Shown one piece after another: positions 45,427-53,747 of a DNA stretch of 64,000 nucleotides (positions are counted from its first letter, which is position 1; every line of letters starts with the position of its first letter). Where the stretch lies: assembly GCA_947381965.1 (NCBI GenBank), contig CANCXX010000003.1, positions 62,001-126,000 on the forward strand, given 5' to 3'. Position numbers and translations under genes: made by a program. The notes under the pieces are model-generated. The model was not told the origin of the DNA. It saw nothing but the letters and a program-made list of their open reading frames with translations, and did not search any database. This stretch comes from an uncultured bacterium. Lineage in GTDB: Bacteria; Bacillota; Clostridia; Lachnospirales; Lachnospiraceae.

Positions 45427-45468
45427 TTCTTTTTGAATGGTCTTGTATCTCAAACCATTCAAAAAGAA
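45427..45468. other. Perfect 14-bp inverted repeat with 14-base loop
   Basis: TTCTTTTTGAATGG (45427-45440) and its exact complement (45455-45468). No T-run follows on the plus strand, so a simple terminator is unlikely; a phage-type operator or a small structured RNA fits. The rest of the gap 45187-45606 is AT-rich without a gene. Confidence 0.5.
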
Positions 45469-45606
45469 GCTACAATTACCTTTTTCTTTTTGAAAAGTTG
45501 TCGCTGAAAGCAACTATAAAAACATCTGTATATCAAATAATAAATTCTTCTGCTGTTAAAATAGTCCTAACAAAAAAAGACACGAGTCAATCTACACTCA
45601 TGTCTT

Positions 45607-45813
45607 CTACATATCATCTTTTTCAAATTTTACAACACAATCTGGAGTACATTCCAAGGCACTACATAGCTTTTCAAGCGTAAGCATATTTATATTACCG
45701 TTATGCCTTAAGCTGTGTATCGTACTTGCCGGTATGCCATACTTATTAATCATCGCATATGTGGATATACCCTTTTGCCGCATAGTCTCCCATAATGGTT
45801 CGTAGCTAATCAT
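45607..45813 (-). CDS. Small Cro/CI-type HTH regulator
   Basis: A 68-residue HTH protein (MISYEPLWETMRQKGISTYA, IPASTIHSLRHNGNINMLTL) ending in VVKFEKDDM. Almost the whole protein is the DNA-binding domain. The ATG at 45813 fits the usual start of the family; one three codons upstream is nearer to GGGAGAG. Divergent from 45923-46440, so it likely regulates that pair and itself. Confidence 0.8.
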   Translation of the reverse strand: MISYEPLWETMRQKGISTYAMINKYGIPASTIHSLRHNGNINMLTLEKLCSALECTPDCVVKFEKDDM

Positions 45814-45858
45814 GTTTCGCATCTCTCCCTGTTACCATTATGATTGAATAAAAAGTAG

Positions 45859-45887
45859 TTGAATATACTAGACGTACCGACTATACT
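45859..45887 (+). promoter_or_regulatory. Sigma-A promoter between the small HTH gene and the DUF6809-like gene
   Basis: TTGAAT (45859-45864), 17 bp, TATACT (45882-45887). A repeated CGACTAT (45879-45885 and 45896-45902) around the start point may be the operator of the divergent HTH protein. Confidence 0.55.
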
Positions 45888-45922
45888 TGTTTTAGCGACT
45901 ATGTGTTAAAAGGAGACCGAAC

Positions 45923-46198
45923 ATGGACATCAATTTTTTTGACGAAATACAGCCTTGCATAATAGACCGGTTGGGGAGGATCTACAATAGTGATTCTAAA
46001 TACAAGAAATCTATTGAAGCAGAAACAAAAATACTAAGCCAACTAAAAGAGCATTTAACAGAAAGTCAAATGCAGCTGGTTAAAAAATATCATAATGCAA
46101 TCTATGCCACAGCAGGCATATGTGAAATGTTGTCGTATCGGCAAGGCATGCGTGACCTTGCAAGTATTTTAGCGATAGAAAGCAACGAGAAAAAATGA
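45923..46198 (+). CDS. DUF6809-like small protein
   Basis: A 91-residue helical protein with IQPCIIDRLGRIYNSDSKYK and LSYRQGMRDLASILAIE. The pattern resembles DUF6809 proteins of Firmicutes mobile elements, from memory. The ATG follows AAAGGAGACC. It overlaps the next gene (ATGA), indicating an operon. Function unknown. Confidence 0.5.
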   Translation: MDINFFDEIQPCIIDRLGRIYNSDSKYKKSIEAETKILSQLKEHLTESQMQLVKKYHNAIYATAGICEMLSYRQGMRDLASILAIESNEKK

Positions 46199-46440
46199 AA
46201 ACTATACAATTAGTTCTTACAACCGAAGATGCCGCATTAGAACAAAAAATAAAAATATTAGAGGAAAGATGTGAAAAACTGGATTTATCTTTTCCATGTG
46301 TACTTGAAGCAGTTGCCCTTACCATACCAACAAAACAATTTATAGAAATACTATTAATGTATACTGACGATAAAATACATGAAATTGAACAGGCAGAAAA
46401 AACTAAAAGCTTTTGGAACAAATTTAAAAAGACCAAGTAG
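46195..46440 (+). CDS. Small hypothetical protein
   Basis: An 81-residue charged, helical protein (MKTIQLVLTTEDAALEQKIK ... FWNKFKKTK). Coupled to the preceding gene by a 4-bp overlap. Not recognised. Confidence 0.55.
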   Translation: MKTIQLVLTTEDAALEQKIKILEERCEKLDLSFPCVLEAVALTIPTKQFIEILLMYTDDKIHEIEQAEKTKSFWNKFKKTK

Positions 46441-46521
46441 GTCTATAATTCCCAAATCTTTCAAATTTGATGCCCCGTTATTCAGAAGATATACTGGCTG
46501 CCAATCTAAAAAGAAGCAAAA

Positions 46522-46556
46522 GCGACTAAATGCTGAAATGTTTAGCCGCTTCTTTG
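46522..46556 (+). terminator. Terminator-like hairpin after the 46195-46440 gene
   Basis: GCGACTAAA pairs with TTTAGCCGC around TGCTGAAATG; an outer AAGAAGC/GCTTCTT pair extends the stem. The following TTCTTTG is a weak U-run. Located 80 bp after the stop. Confidence 0.4.
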
Positions 46557-46711
46557 CTCAAAATTGATATATTAAGGGTTTACCAGATTATACCACCTGT
46601 TAAAAATATATTTGCGTCATTTCCCTATGCCTGATAAAATAAAATTGTACTCAAATCTTTTTCTTTCATTTCCAAATTTTCCCAAAATACTAAAACAAGA
46701 AAGGTGCCTAT

Positions 46712-46804
46712 ATGTTCCATACAAAAGAACTTACCATGCTAAACAAAGATTATTTTAATATCACGCATTACATCCCACGATATCTTCCAACTAAATGGTC
46801 GTAA
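46712..46804 (+). CDS. Possible small protein of 30 residues
   Basis: A short frame, MFHTKELTMLNKDYFN and on to YIPRYLPTKWS, behind AGAAAGGTG. The spacing and the aromatic-rich composition are unlike random DNA, but no homologue is known to me. It lies in an otherwise empty stretch (46557-46864). Confidence 0.3.
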   Translation: MFHTKELTMLNKDYFNITHYIPRYLPTKWS

Positions 46805-46864
46805 GAAACAGAAAAGGAAACATCTATCCTTCCCTCACACTACTATGTAACTAGAAAATATCAT

Positions 46865-47182
46865 CTACTCTTGTCCTATAACCATCACCCATCGACATTC
46901 CTTTTTATAAAATATCAACTTCGTATCCATGTAGATTCCCTGACAATTTATTGTCACTCCAAATTCTGTGTAAGGGGATACTATAAGATTTTTCTCTTCC
47001 CTGGAATGTACCTGTATATCTTTTATGGTATGGATTTCTCCCTGCTCATCCTGATATTTAAACATAATTGGATACATTTTCCCTTTACTTGTAAACCAAC
47101 ATTCACAAGCTATCTCCATTTCCCTTTTTCTGGAAACCCCGGAATTTAACTGCTGCATACTATTTTCCATTCCCCAAGCCAT
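46865..47182 (-). CDS. Hypothetical protein of 105 residues
   Basis: A small beta-rich protein with ACECWFTSKGKMYPIMFKYQ, EIHTIKDIQVHSREEKN and a C-terminal YKKECRWVMVIGQE. The ATG at 47182 follows GAGGTGTAAGT. The style matches small accessory proteins of ICEs; no function can be given. Confidence 0.6.
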   Translation of the reverse strand: MAWGMENSMQQLNSGVSRKREMEIACECWFTSKGKMYPIMFKYQDEQGEIHTIKDIQVHSREEKNLIVSPYTEFGVTINCQGIYMDTKLIFYKKECRWVMVIGQE

Positions 47183-47788
47183 ACTTACACCTCTTTTTAA
47201 TTTGCAATACTAATACATATATTTTCCTTCTTTCATAATTTTAATGTATCAAACATATGTTCTATTATAAATTGTTTGCTCCGCTTTGCAACTGTTTTTT
47301 ATTTCCATGTTCTCATTTTAAACACTTGAAAATATATCATTTAATTTTCTCTATCGGAATTACTCCATTAACTTTCTATTATTTTACTGGAATACCTCAA
47401 TGTTTTTTATTGGCTGCACCATGCCGCTCCGGCTCCGCTCTCCGCTCCATCGTGCAGCTATCCACGTTTTCCCTGCCGCCACGCAGGGCAGGCATATCTC
47501 CTCCGTCGATATCCCTGCTTCGCTCCCACCACGCTTTCCCCACACAGTCGCTTACGGAATGTGCTCCGTTCCTCCGCACATACCGTATCCCGCCGCTTCG
47601 CTCTGGGAGCGCTCTTACGCAAGCGCAGCTTCGCTGCCCTTACCCCGCTGCCACTACTTCCCCCCTTCCCTTCCAATCTACATTTTCTCAAAATTTTCTT
47701 TTCCATGAGGTAGCACAGGTCATCTCAAATCGGCTTTTATTATAGAAGGCTTTCCAATTCTCGAAGAGCAAGTTTCGCCTGCGTAACT

Positions 47789-47943
47789 CAAAACCCACTC
47801 CGTGCGTTTTGATCCACTCCGGCTTACTTGATGGGGCTTCCGCGCCCCATACCCTCGGTGGCATATCCTTCGGATATGCAGAATTGGCTACCGTTACACT
47901 CTCGCAGCGTGATGAAGCACGACAGCGCTGCCATACTGGCAGC
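47789..47943 (+). promoter_or_regulatory. Candidate oriT region upstream of mobC
   Basis: Four stem-loops follow one another: CAAAAC/GTTTTG (47789-47811), ATGGGGC/GCCCCAT (47831-47850), GCATATCC/GGATATGC (47861-47879) and GCTGCC/GGCAGC (47927-47943), directly before mobC and the relaxase gene. This is the layout of MOBP origins of transfer. The preceding stretch 47400-47700 is unusually GC-rich with no gene; 47183-47399 is AT-rich and empty. Confidence 0.5.
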
Positions 47944-47976
47944 ACCATCCAGCTCCATCACGAGAAAGGATATTCT

Positions 47977-48369
47977 ATGGCAAGACCGAAAAAAGAAAAA
48001 GAACTGAAACGCAGCCACTGTGCCATGCTCCGTTTCACAGATACAGAATATGAAATCATCACGGAAAACGCCCACAAGGCAGGACTTCCCCTTGCGGAAT
48101 ATTTACGCAGACAGGTGATGAAAGGAAAAGTGACTGCCAAATATGAAATTGTGGCAGATGTGCCAGAACTGAAAAAGCTGATTGCAGAGTTCGGGAAAAT
48201 CGGGAGCAATTTAAACCAGATCGCCCGCCACTTCAATCAAGGCGGCATCCATTCTCAGGAAATGCGACAGGCAATAAACAAATGTATTGCACAAATTTAT
48301 GAAATGAAATATGAAGTGATTAAGATGGCAGGGGATTTTCATGGCGATACTCAAACACATAGCGAGTAA
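47977..48369 (+). CDS. mobC: Relaxosome accessory protein MobC
   Basis: A 130-residue DNA-binding mobilisation protein with a ribbon-helix-helix-like N-terminus (MARPKKEKELKRSH, CAMLRFTDTEYEIITENAHK) and the MobC motif IGSNLNQIARHFNQGG. It would assist the relaxase at oriT. The ATG at 47977 follows AGAAAGGATATTCT. It overlaps the relaxase gene by 29 bp. Confidence 0.9.
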   Translation: MARPKKEKELKRSHCAMLRFTDTEYEIITENAHKAGLPLAEYLRRQVMKGKVTAKYEIVADVPELKKLIAEFGKIGSNLNQIARHFNQGGIHSQEMRQAINKCIAQIYEMKYEVIKMAGDFHGDTQTHSE

Positions 48370-50008
48370 GAATGCAGATTACGGTGAGGCACAGCGTTAC
48401 CTTATTTTCCAGCATAACGAATATACCGGAAAACCAATTCTTGATGAAAACGGAAATATGCAGCTCCGGGAAGAATATTACCTTGATGGGGTGGAATGCA
48501 ATCCATTCAGTTTTGATATGGAATGTCGGGAGCTAAACGCCCGTTTCCGTAAAAACCGGACATATGACGAGATCAAATCCCACCATTATATCATCAGCTT
48601 TGATCCGAAAGACAGAAATGAATGCGGACTGACCGGAGAGCGAGCCAGGCAGCTTGGGTTGGAATATTGCAGAAAAAATTTCCCCGGACATCAGGCTCTT
48701 GTCTGCACCCACACGGACGGACACAATGGAAGCGGTAACATCCATGTGCATATCGTCATCAACAGCCTACGAAAAAATGATGTGGCGCGGCAAAGTTTTA
48801 TGGAGCGTGACTGCGATTCCCGTGCCGGACGCAAGCACCACCTGACCAACGACTATCTTGTTTATCTGAAACAATCACTTATGGATTTATGCAACCGGGA
48901 AAATCTTCATCAGGTCGATTTACTCACCAAAGCGGAACGGAAGATAACAGAAAAAGAATACCATGCAAAAAGAACCGGGCAGAAAAAATTAGAGGAACGC
49001 AACAGGCAAATGATCTCTGAAGGCATCACGCCACGCACCACCGTATTCCAGACACAGAAAGAATACCTCCGCACTTCAATTGAAGAAGCTGCCGCCTACG
49101 CCCATGACCTGAAAGAATTTGAACAGATACTTTTAGAGAAATTCAACATAAAATTCAAAATCAGCCGGGGCAGGTGCAGCTACCTCCACCCTGATCGGGA
49201 TAAACCGATCACTGGAAGAAGCCTTGGCACACACTATGAAGAAGATTACCTTATGGGACTGATTGGAAATTATCCCAGCCTTGAAAATACAGAAAAAGAC
49301 CAGACGGTGCAGAAAGAAATTTTACCGAAAGAGAATACCCACAATAGAAAGCCCGTTGCAAATCAGCATGGGGCTCCTGTCAGTGCGGAGGCACCCGCTG
49401 CTCCGTTTGAGGAATCCGGGCTGCGCCTGGTAACGGATTTACAACGCTGTGTCAAAGCCCAACAGAGCAAAGCCTATGCCAATAAAGTGAAGCTCTCCAA
49501 TCTGCAGAACATGGCAAAGACGCTTTCCTATGTGCAGGAGCATGGGTATGAAACCCTTGAAAGCATAGAAGGGCGGCTTACAGAATTAAAGGAGCAGACT
49601 TCCTCTTCCTTAAAGGAACTGAAGAACACCGAGGCAAGGCTCCGGCAAGTCAACGAACAAATCCATTATACCGGACAGTACCTTGCCAATAAATCCGTGT
49701 ACACGCAATTACGGAGATCCAAAAACAAAGTGCAGTTCCGGCAGGAGCATTCCGCAAAGATTGCGCTGTATGAGACTGCCCTGAAATTTTTGAAAGGGAA
49801 AGCTAACGGTGGGAAGATCCCCACCTTGCAGACGCTGAAAGCGGAAAAAGAAAAGCTGTTAGAAGAGAAAAAAGAAAGGCAGGAAAAATACTATTCTTAC
49901 CGTGAGCAGAAAAAAGAACTGGATACTGTCTGCACCAATATCCGTGCCGCGCTGGGGCAGACGCACACCTGCCCGGCACGCACACAGGCACAAGAGGAAA
50001 GAGGATGA
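48341..50008 (+). CDS. MOBP-type relaxase/mobilisation nuclease
   Basis: A 555-residue relaxase. The N-terminal nicking domain has YDEIKSHHYIISFDPKDR and the metal-binding HTDGHN ... GNIHVHIVINS (HxHxxxN). The conserved N-terminal Tyr is probably in ADYGEAQRYLIFQHNEY. After about residue 330 a long coiled-coil region rich in Glu/Lys follows. It would nick oriT to start transfer of the element. No type IV secretion genes are in the window, so transfer would need a helper. Confidence 0.92.
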   Translation: MAILKHIASKNADYGEAQRYLIFQHNEYTGKPILDENGNMQLREEYYLDGVECNPFSFDMECRELNARFRKNRTYDEIKSHHYIISFDPKDRNECGLTGERARQLGLEYCRKNFPGHQALVCTHTDGHNGSGNIHVHIVINSLRKNDVARQSFMERDCDSRAGRKHHLTNDYLVYLKQSLMDLCNRENLHQVDLLTKAERKITEKEYHAKRTGQKKLEERNRQMISEGITPRTTVFQTQKEYLRTSIEEAAAYAHDLKEFEQILLEKFNIKFKISRGRCSYLHPDRDKPITGRSLGTHYEEDYLMGLIGNYPSLENTEKDQTVQKEILPKENTHNRKPVANQHGAPVSAEAPAAPFEESGLRLVTDLQRCVKAQQSKAYANKVKLSNLQNMAKTLSYVQEHGYETLESIEGRLTELKEQTSSSLKELKNTEARLRQVNEQIHYTGQYLANKSVYTQLRRSKNKVQFRQEHSAKIALYETALKFLKGKANGGKIPTLQTLKAEKEKLLEEKKERQEKYYSYREQKKELDTVCTNIRAALGQTHTCPARTQAQEERG

Positions 50009-50094
50009 TTACTTTCCGCAATTGTTTTATACATTCCAACATGATAAAATATACCATCGAATGAATTAAAATTTTAATGGAGGTGTCCAAATAA

Positions 50095-50460
50095 ATGAAA
50101 TTAAAAAAATTACCTTTTGATTTAACAGTCTGCAAGATCAAATCAATTAGTGATATAAACTTAAATAGTGACTTTTATTTCATTAATAAAACAGATGACG
50201 AATTATCACTGGTATGCAAAACGAATGACACACCGTCTGACACAATTGCCCGTGACGATGGATGGCGTGGATTTCATATTGAAGGAATGCTTGATTTTTC
50301 ATTAATTGGTATCCTGTCAAAAATATCAGCTATTCTTGCTGATAACCAAATTAGTATTTTTGCTGTTTCCACATATAACACAGATTATTTTCTTGTAAAA
50401 GCTAAGTATTTTGACAAAGCATTATCTGTTCTGATAACAGAAGGCTATGATATACCCTAA
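50095..50460 (+). CDS. ACT domain-containing protein
   Basis: A 121-residue protein. The C-terminal part (FSLIGILSKISAILADNQIS, then VSTYNTDYFLVKAKYFDKAL) is an ACT fold of the ACT_7 type; the N-terminal part (LPFDLTVCKI) fits the paired N-domain. Such proteins bind small ligands, often amino acids. It overlaps or abuts the next gene. Its presence beside a relaxase is unusual. Confidence 0.8.
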   Translation: MKLKKLPFDLTVCKIKSISDINLNSDFYFINKTDDELSLVCKTNDTPSDTIARDDGWRGFHIEGMLDFSLIGILSKISAILADNQISIFAVSTYNTDYFLVKAKYFDKALSVLITEGYDIP

Positions 50461-50518
50461 CTCTTCCAAATTTATCAGCGAATTAAACCGTAAAATAGAT
50501 TTTGAAAGGATGATGAAG

Positions 50519-51025
50519 ATGGATAATTTATATTATCAAAGAAAGATAAACGATGTAATTAATAAATGCCCTATTGAGGCAGGAATTGAGATTCTTGTAT
50601 ATAATCTGTTGGATGAAAATATTGATATAAATCAATATTCTCTTGTAGATATTAATCGCATTTGGAAAAATCAAGATATTAGATTATCCTCTGAAACCGG
50701 CATTCCGGATATAGCAGTTCTTTCACCAGATTTTGAATTTAAGAAAGAAGATACTGGCGAGGTATATGGATTCGTTGAAGTTAAAGCAGCAGGGATTTCA
50801 CTTGGAACTACAGAGCAAATTTTAGGTCAGATGAAAAAGGTTGCACATTTCATATATACTAACGGCATCGTATGGCAATACTATTTCAAGCAGGAACTAA
50901 AATGGGAGAAGAACATAGGAACAAGTAATCTCCCATATTCTATTGGAAAAACTATGATAGATAAAAATAAATTTGATGATTTAAATCAGGCAATGCAAAA
51001 AATCAAGTGGAAGAAAAAAGAATAA
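50519..51025 (+). CDS. PD-(D/E)XK nuclease-fold protein (uncharacterised)
   Basis: About 168 residues. SETGIPDIAVLSPDF followed by YGFVEVKAAG gives the Asp...Glu-x-Lys core of PD-(D/E)XK nucleases. ACT and nuclease genes form a pair: 58 bp apart with the chosen start at 50519 (GAAAGG upstream) or overlapping if the ATG at 50447 is used. Possible restriction or defence nuclease. Activity is inferred from the motif only. Confidence 0.6.
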   Translation: MDNLYYQRKINDVINKCPIEAGIEILVYNLLDENIDINQYSLVDINRIWKNQDIRLSSETGIPDIAVLSPDFEFKKEDTGEVYGFVEVKAAGISLGTTEQILGQMKKVAHFIYTNGIVWQYYFKQELKWEKNIGTSNLPYSIGKTMIDKNKFDDLNQAMQKIKWKKKE

Positions 51026-51048
51026 AAGTCATCAATCTCCCTTATGCG

Positions 51049-51079
51049 AGAGGCTCTAACCTTTTAGAGCCTCTATTAT
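51049..51079 (+). terminator. Rho-independent terminator
   Basis: AGAGGCTCTAA and TTAGAGCCTCT form a perfect 11-bp stem with a 4-base loop, followed by ATTATTTTT. It closes the ACT/nuclease transcript. One arm contains the last codons of the opposing small gene. Confidence 0.75.
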
Positions 51080-51313
51080 TTTTAATAGCCTAAGCCTTTT
51101 CTTTTTAGAGGTTATGCCAGCTTCTTCAAGCAAAGAATTAAGCTGTTTTAAATTTTCTTTGTATGAATCATTCTTGAATAGATATTGATTTATTGAATTG
51201 TATTTTTGCTTAATATTATATCTGACCGTAAATACAATTAAGAATGCAATCACTAAAAGTGTCATTGCGATTACCACTATACCCCAAAATGCATACCTGT
51301 TTATTCCCAGCAT
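51056..51313 (-). CDS. Small single-pass membrane protein
   Basis: An 85-residue protein with one hydrophobic segment (FWGIVVIAMTLLVIAFLIVF) near the N-terminus and a soluble helical tail (LFKNDSYKENLKQLNSLLEE, LLKIIEALKG). The ATG at 51313 follows GGAGGG. Function unknown. Confidence 0.65.
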   Translation of the reverse strand: MLGINRYAFWGIVVIAMTLLVIAFLIVFTVRYNIKQKYNSINQYLFKNDSYKENLKQLNSLLEEAGITSKKKRLRLLKIIEALKG

Positions 51314-51712
51314 AATATCCCTCCCATTGACATTTTTATTCAATCATTTGAAAGGGAATAAAAAAAGACAGAATCCTCCTAACAAATGAAAGTCATCACC
51401 AGTCGAATATTCAAAACAAAAATAGCCAAAGTCTCTAAATTAACAAATCCCTGAATGACTATATAAGTTTTGAAGATTCTTGCTAGGAAAATCTATCCTT
51501 TACTATAAAAGCAAGAAATAAATATTTATAAAGCAAATATTACATACTAAAAACTTATCTATATAGATACTACTATGCTTTACATTAAAATGTCAATACT
51601 TTTTTATATCAAGTCAAAGTAATTACTATCCGAATGCTATGGAGAATAGAATACTAAATCATGCGGAGCTAGTGAGAACCCAGTCAGTACCTAGCTTTCT
51701 ATATTTTTGCTC

Positions 51713-51918
51713 CTCAAAACTTTATCAAAGGCACGCCTAATAACTGCAGTTCTTCAACGCCTTTCATACGGTCCACTGCATTTTTTTCTGTATGCTTTTA
51801 CAATATCCCCGCCATAAAGCGTACCGTCATACACTGTCACCCATTTCTCCGCTTTGGACCTGCGTTCGGCAAGCTTCATGGCTTTCTTGACCGCTTTGCC
51901 TTTTCCTTTTTCATAATA
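51713..51918 (-). pseudogene. C-terminal remnant of an ICE protein
   Basis: The frame reads KAVKKAMKLAERRSKAEKWV and TVYDGTLYGGDIVKAYRKK, then shifts within an A-run and continues as RMKGVEELQLLGVP. No start is present. It directly follows the DUF4062 gene and is probably the truncated tail of a conserved element gene into which the cargo was inserted. The stretch 51344-51712 is otherwise AT-rich and empty. Confidence 0.5.
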
Positions 51919-53098
51919 GCATATCCCTTATGTTCTGAATTTCAGCCTCAAATTCTGACGTATCAAACTCTCTTAACGTAAGTGAAAAAGATAATGTTTT
52001 ATTTTCTGGCTTTTCTCCTATTCCCAGAAATACTTCATTTATTCTTTTATCATAATCTGAAATAAAATTTTCAATGTCTTCAATCACATTCTGGCTAAAT
52101 TTTGACGCACATGATAGTAAATTTTGAAATTCGTCCGGAACTATAATGCCTCCAAACTCTAGTGACCACTCATGGACACTTTTATATACTTCAATCAATT
52201 TCTCTGCGACATAAATGATATATTCAGCATTCCCGGATATTCCGGGTTCGCCTAATGCTTCCTGCAAAGCATTATTAAGAATCCTATCTAACAGGCTTGT
52301 CCTATTCCTTAGTTCCCCACACTTCATCTGGACAAAATCTAAGATTTCAGTTGGATCATTATATAAAATCACATTTTTGAATGTAATTCCATATTTAAGA
52401 TCATATCTCAAATCATCCAACTTATCCAGATTATCTTTTAATGCCGCCGCAAACAAAAGGTATTCCCATCCATCCGGCTTTTCGACAGCCAGTTCAAATA
52501 CACGCCCTGAATATTTCAGTACTTTAGGCGAAACTTTTTCCTTATGAAAGTGTTGTCTTAAACAAAGGCAGTCATTAAACAAATATGACATTTGTTTTCT
52601 CAAACAATTGATAATATCTTTTCCACTGCTGAATTCGTGAACCCAATTGCTGTCCTTATTTCTTAAAGCGTCAACAAATTCAAATATTTTAGGGGAATCG
52701 ACTATCCCCGAAAAATCTGCTGTCTTATTCTTTTCCCATACCGGCAATATATTTAATATACTTTGATCTATAAAAACAAATATAGGAATGCCTTTTACTT
52801 TTGCCCGTAAGTACTCTAAATTTGTAACGGACTTTTCCCCGTGTTCTGTTACATACCCATACCTCCCACCAACAACCAGAACCATAATATTTGCCCGTTC
52901 TTCCACTGCCCTAAGGCAATTATTTACAGTATCCATATCAGAGTCAACAGGGAAAGAATCATATTCTGATAATACAGCTTCATATCCTAAATCATCTTCT
53001 ATAACCCCCCTTATATCCTGCCTGATTTGCTTCAAATCGTAACAGGTTGAACTCACAAATACTGTTGGACGCTGCGCTAATCCCGAATCATATTTCAT
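51911..53098 (-). CDS. DUF4062 domain-containing protein
   Basis: A 395-residue protein. The N-terminal DUF4062 domain has RPTVFVSSTCYDLKQIRQDI, NIMVLVVGGRYGYV and LRAKVKGIPIFVFID, related to TIR-type folds and common in putative signalling or defence proteins. The C-terminal 200 residues are helical and unrecognised (LFAAALKDNLDKLDDLRYDL). The ATG at 53098 follows GAGAGG. It is the last of a three-gene cassette. Confidence 0.82.
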   Translation of the reverse strand: MKYDSGLAQRPTVFVSSTCYDLKQIRQDIRGVIEDDLGYEAVLSEYDSFPVDSDMDTVNNCLRAVEERANIMVLVVGGRYGYVTEHGEKSVTNLEYLRAKVKGIPIFVFIDQSILNILPVWEKNKTADFSGIVDSPKIFEFVDALRNKDSNWVHEFSSGKDIINCLRKQMSYLFNDCLCLRQHFHKEKVSPKVLKYSGRVFELAVEKPDGWEYLLFAAALKDNLDKLDDLRYDLKYGITFKNVILYNDPTEILDFVQMKCGELRNRTSLLDRILNNALQEALGEPGISGNAEYIIYVAEKLIEVYKSVHEWSLEFGGIIVPDEFQNLLSCASKFSQNVIEDIENFISDYDKRINEVFLGIGEKPENKTLSFSLTLREFDTSEFEAEIQNIRDMLL

Positions 53099-53174
53099 AT
53101 GCAAATACCTCTCTTTCCCACTGTTGAGCATTTGTAAGAAAACATACCCATAGAATACAAAATAAATTTTTAGC

Positions 53175-53747
53175 TTATTTCACTGTTCCACACACATGCT
53201 CTTTCAGATAAATATTCCCATTATCAAAGTCTGCTGCTTTTATCCTATACAGATTGTTAATTGCATCTACAATCTCTTTCTTTCCAATAGCAGTACCTTC
53301 CTTCTGCTGGTACCATTCCTGCAGCTCACTGATAAAACGTTCTTCTTCAATTCCGGCAGTATCATATGCCCCCTTTTTGTGCAACAGATAAACAGCATAA
53401 GCCTCCAGCCTGCTTAGTTCCTGCTTAACAGATTTTTCAATAAAAAAGGCAGAAGCAATTATCAGCTGGATATAGTTAAATATGCTCTCAGGCCTGCTGA
53501 TGGATGCTGCAAATTCAAAGCCTGATACGAGTGCTTTCTTAAAGTCAATCATTACATTACCTGCCTTATAAGATGCAGTGTCTTTTCCTAAAAATATCAT
53601 GCCCTTCCTTGCATCTTCCGGCAGCACAGTAATATAATTATCCACTATATAATCGCCTGCTGACTCCTCCAATCCATACTGTAATGCCACCTGTTCCAAT
53701 TCCTTTTTCAGACTGTCGTTATATTCCATTGCTTCTTTTCTGTTCAT
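53175..53747 (-). CDS. Hypothetical protein in the DUF4062/metalloprotease cassette
   Basis: A 190-residue helical protein. It starts MNRKEAMEYNDSLKKELEQV, has a hydrophobic stretch (YIQLIIASAFFIEKSVKQEL) and ends with KEIVDAINNLYRIK. Its start overlaps the end of the metalloprotease gene by about 30 bp, so the two are coupled. Not recognised. Confidence 0.7.
   Translation of the reverse strand: MNRKEAMEYNDSLKKELEQVALQYGLEESAGDYIVDNYITVLPEDARKGMIFLGKDTASYKAGNVMIDFKKALVSGFEFAASISRPESIFNYIQLIIASAFFIEKSVKQELSRLEAYAVYLLHKKGAYDTAGIEEERFISELQEWYQQKEGTAIGKKEIVDAINNLYRIKAADFDNGNIYLKEHVCGTVK

Noticed and set aside
47257..47745. Several long frames on both strands in the GC-rich stretch before mobC
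   Set aside because: GC-rich DNA with few stop codons gives such frames; none has a start site or a known motif, and the region is better read as non-coding near oriT.
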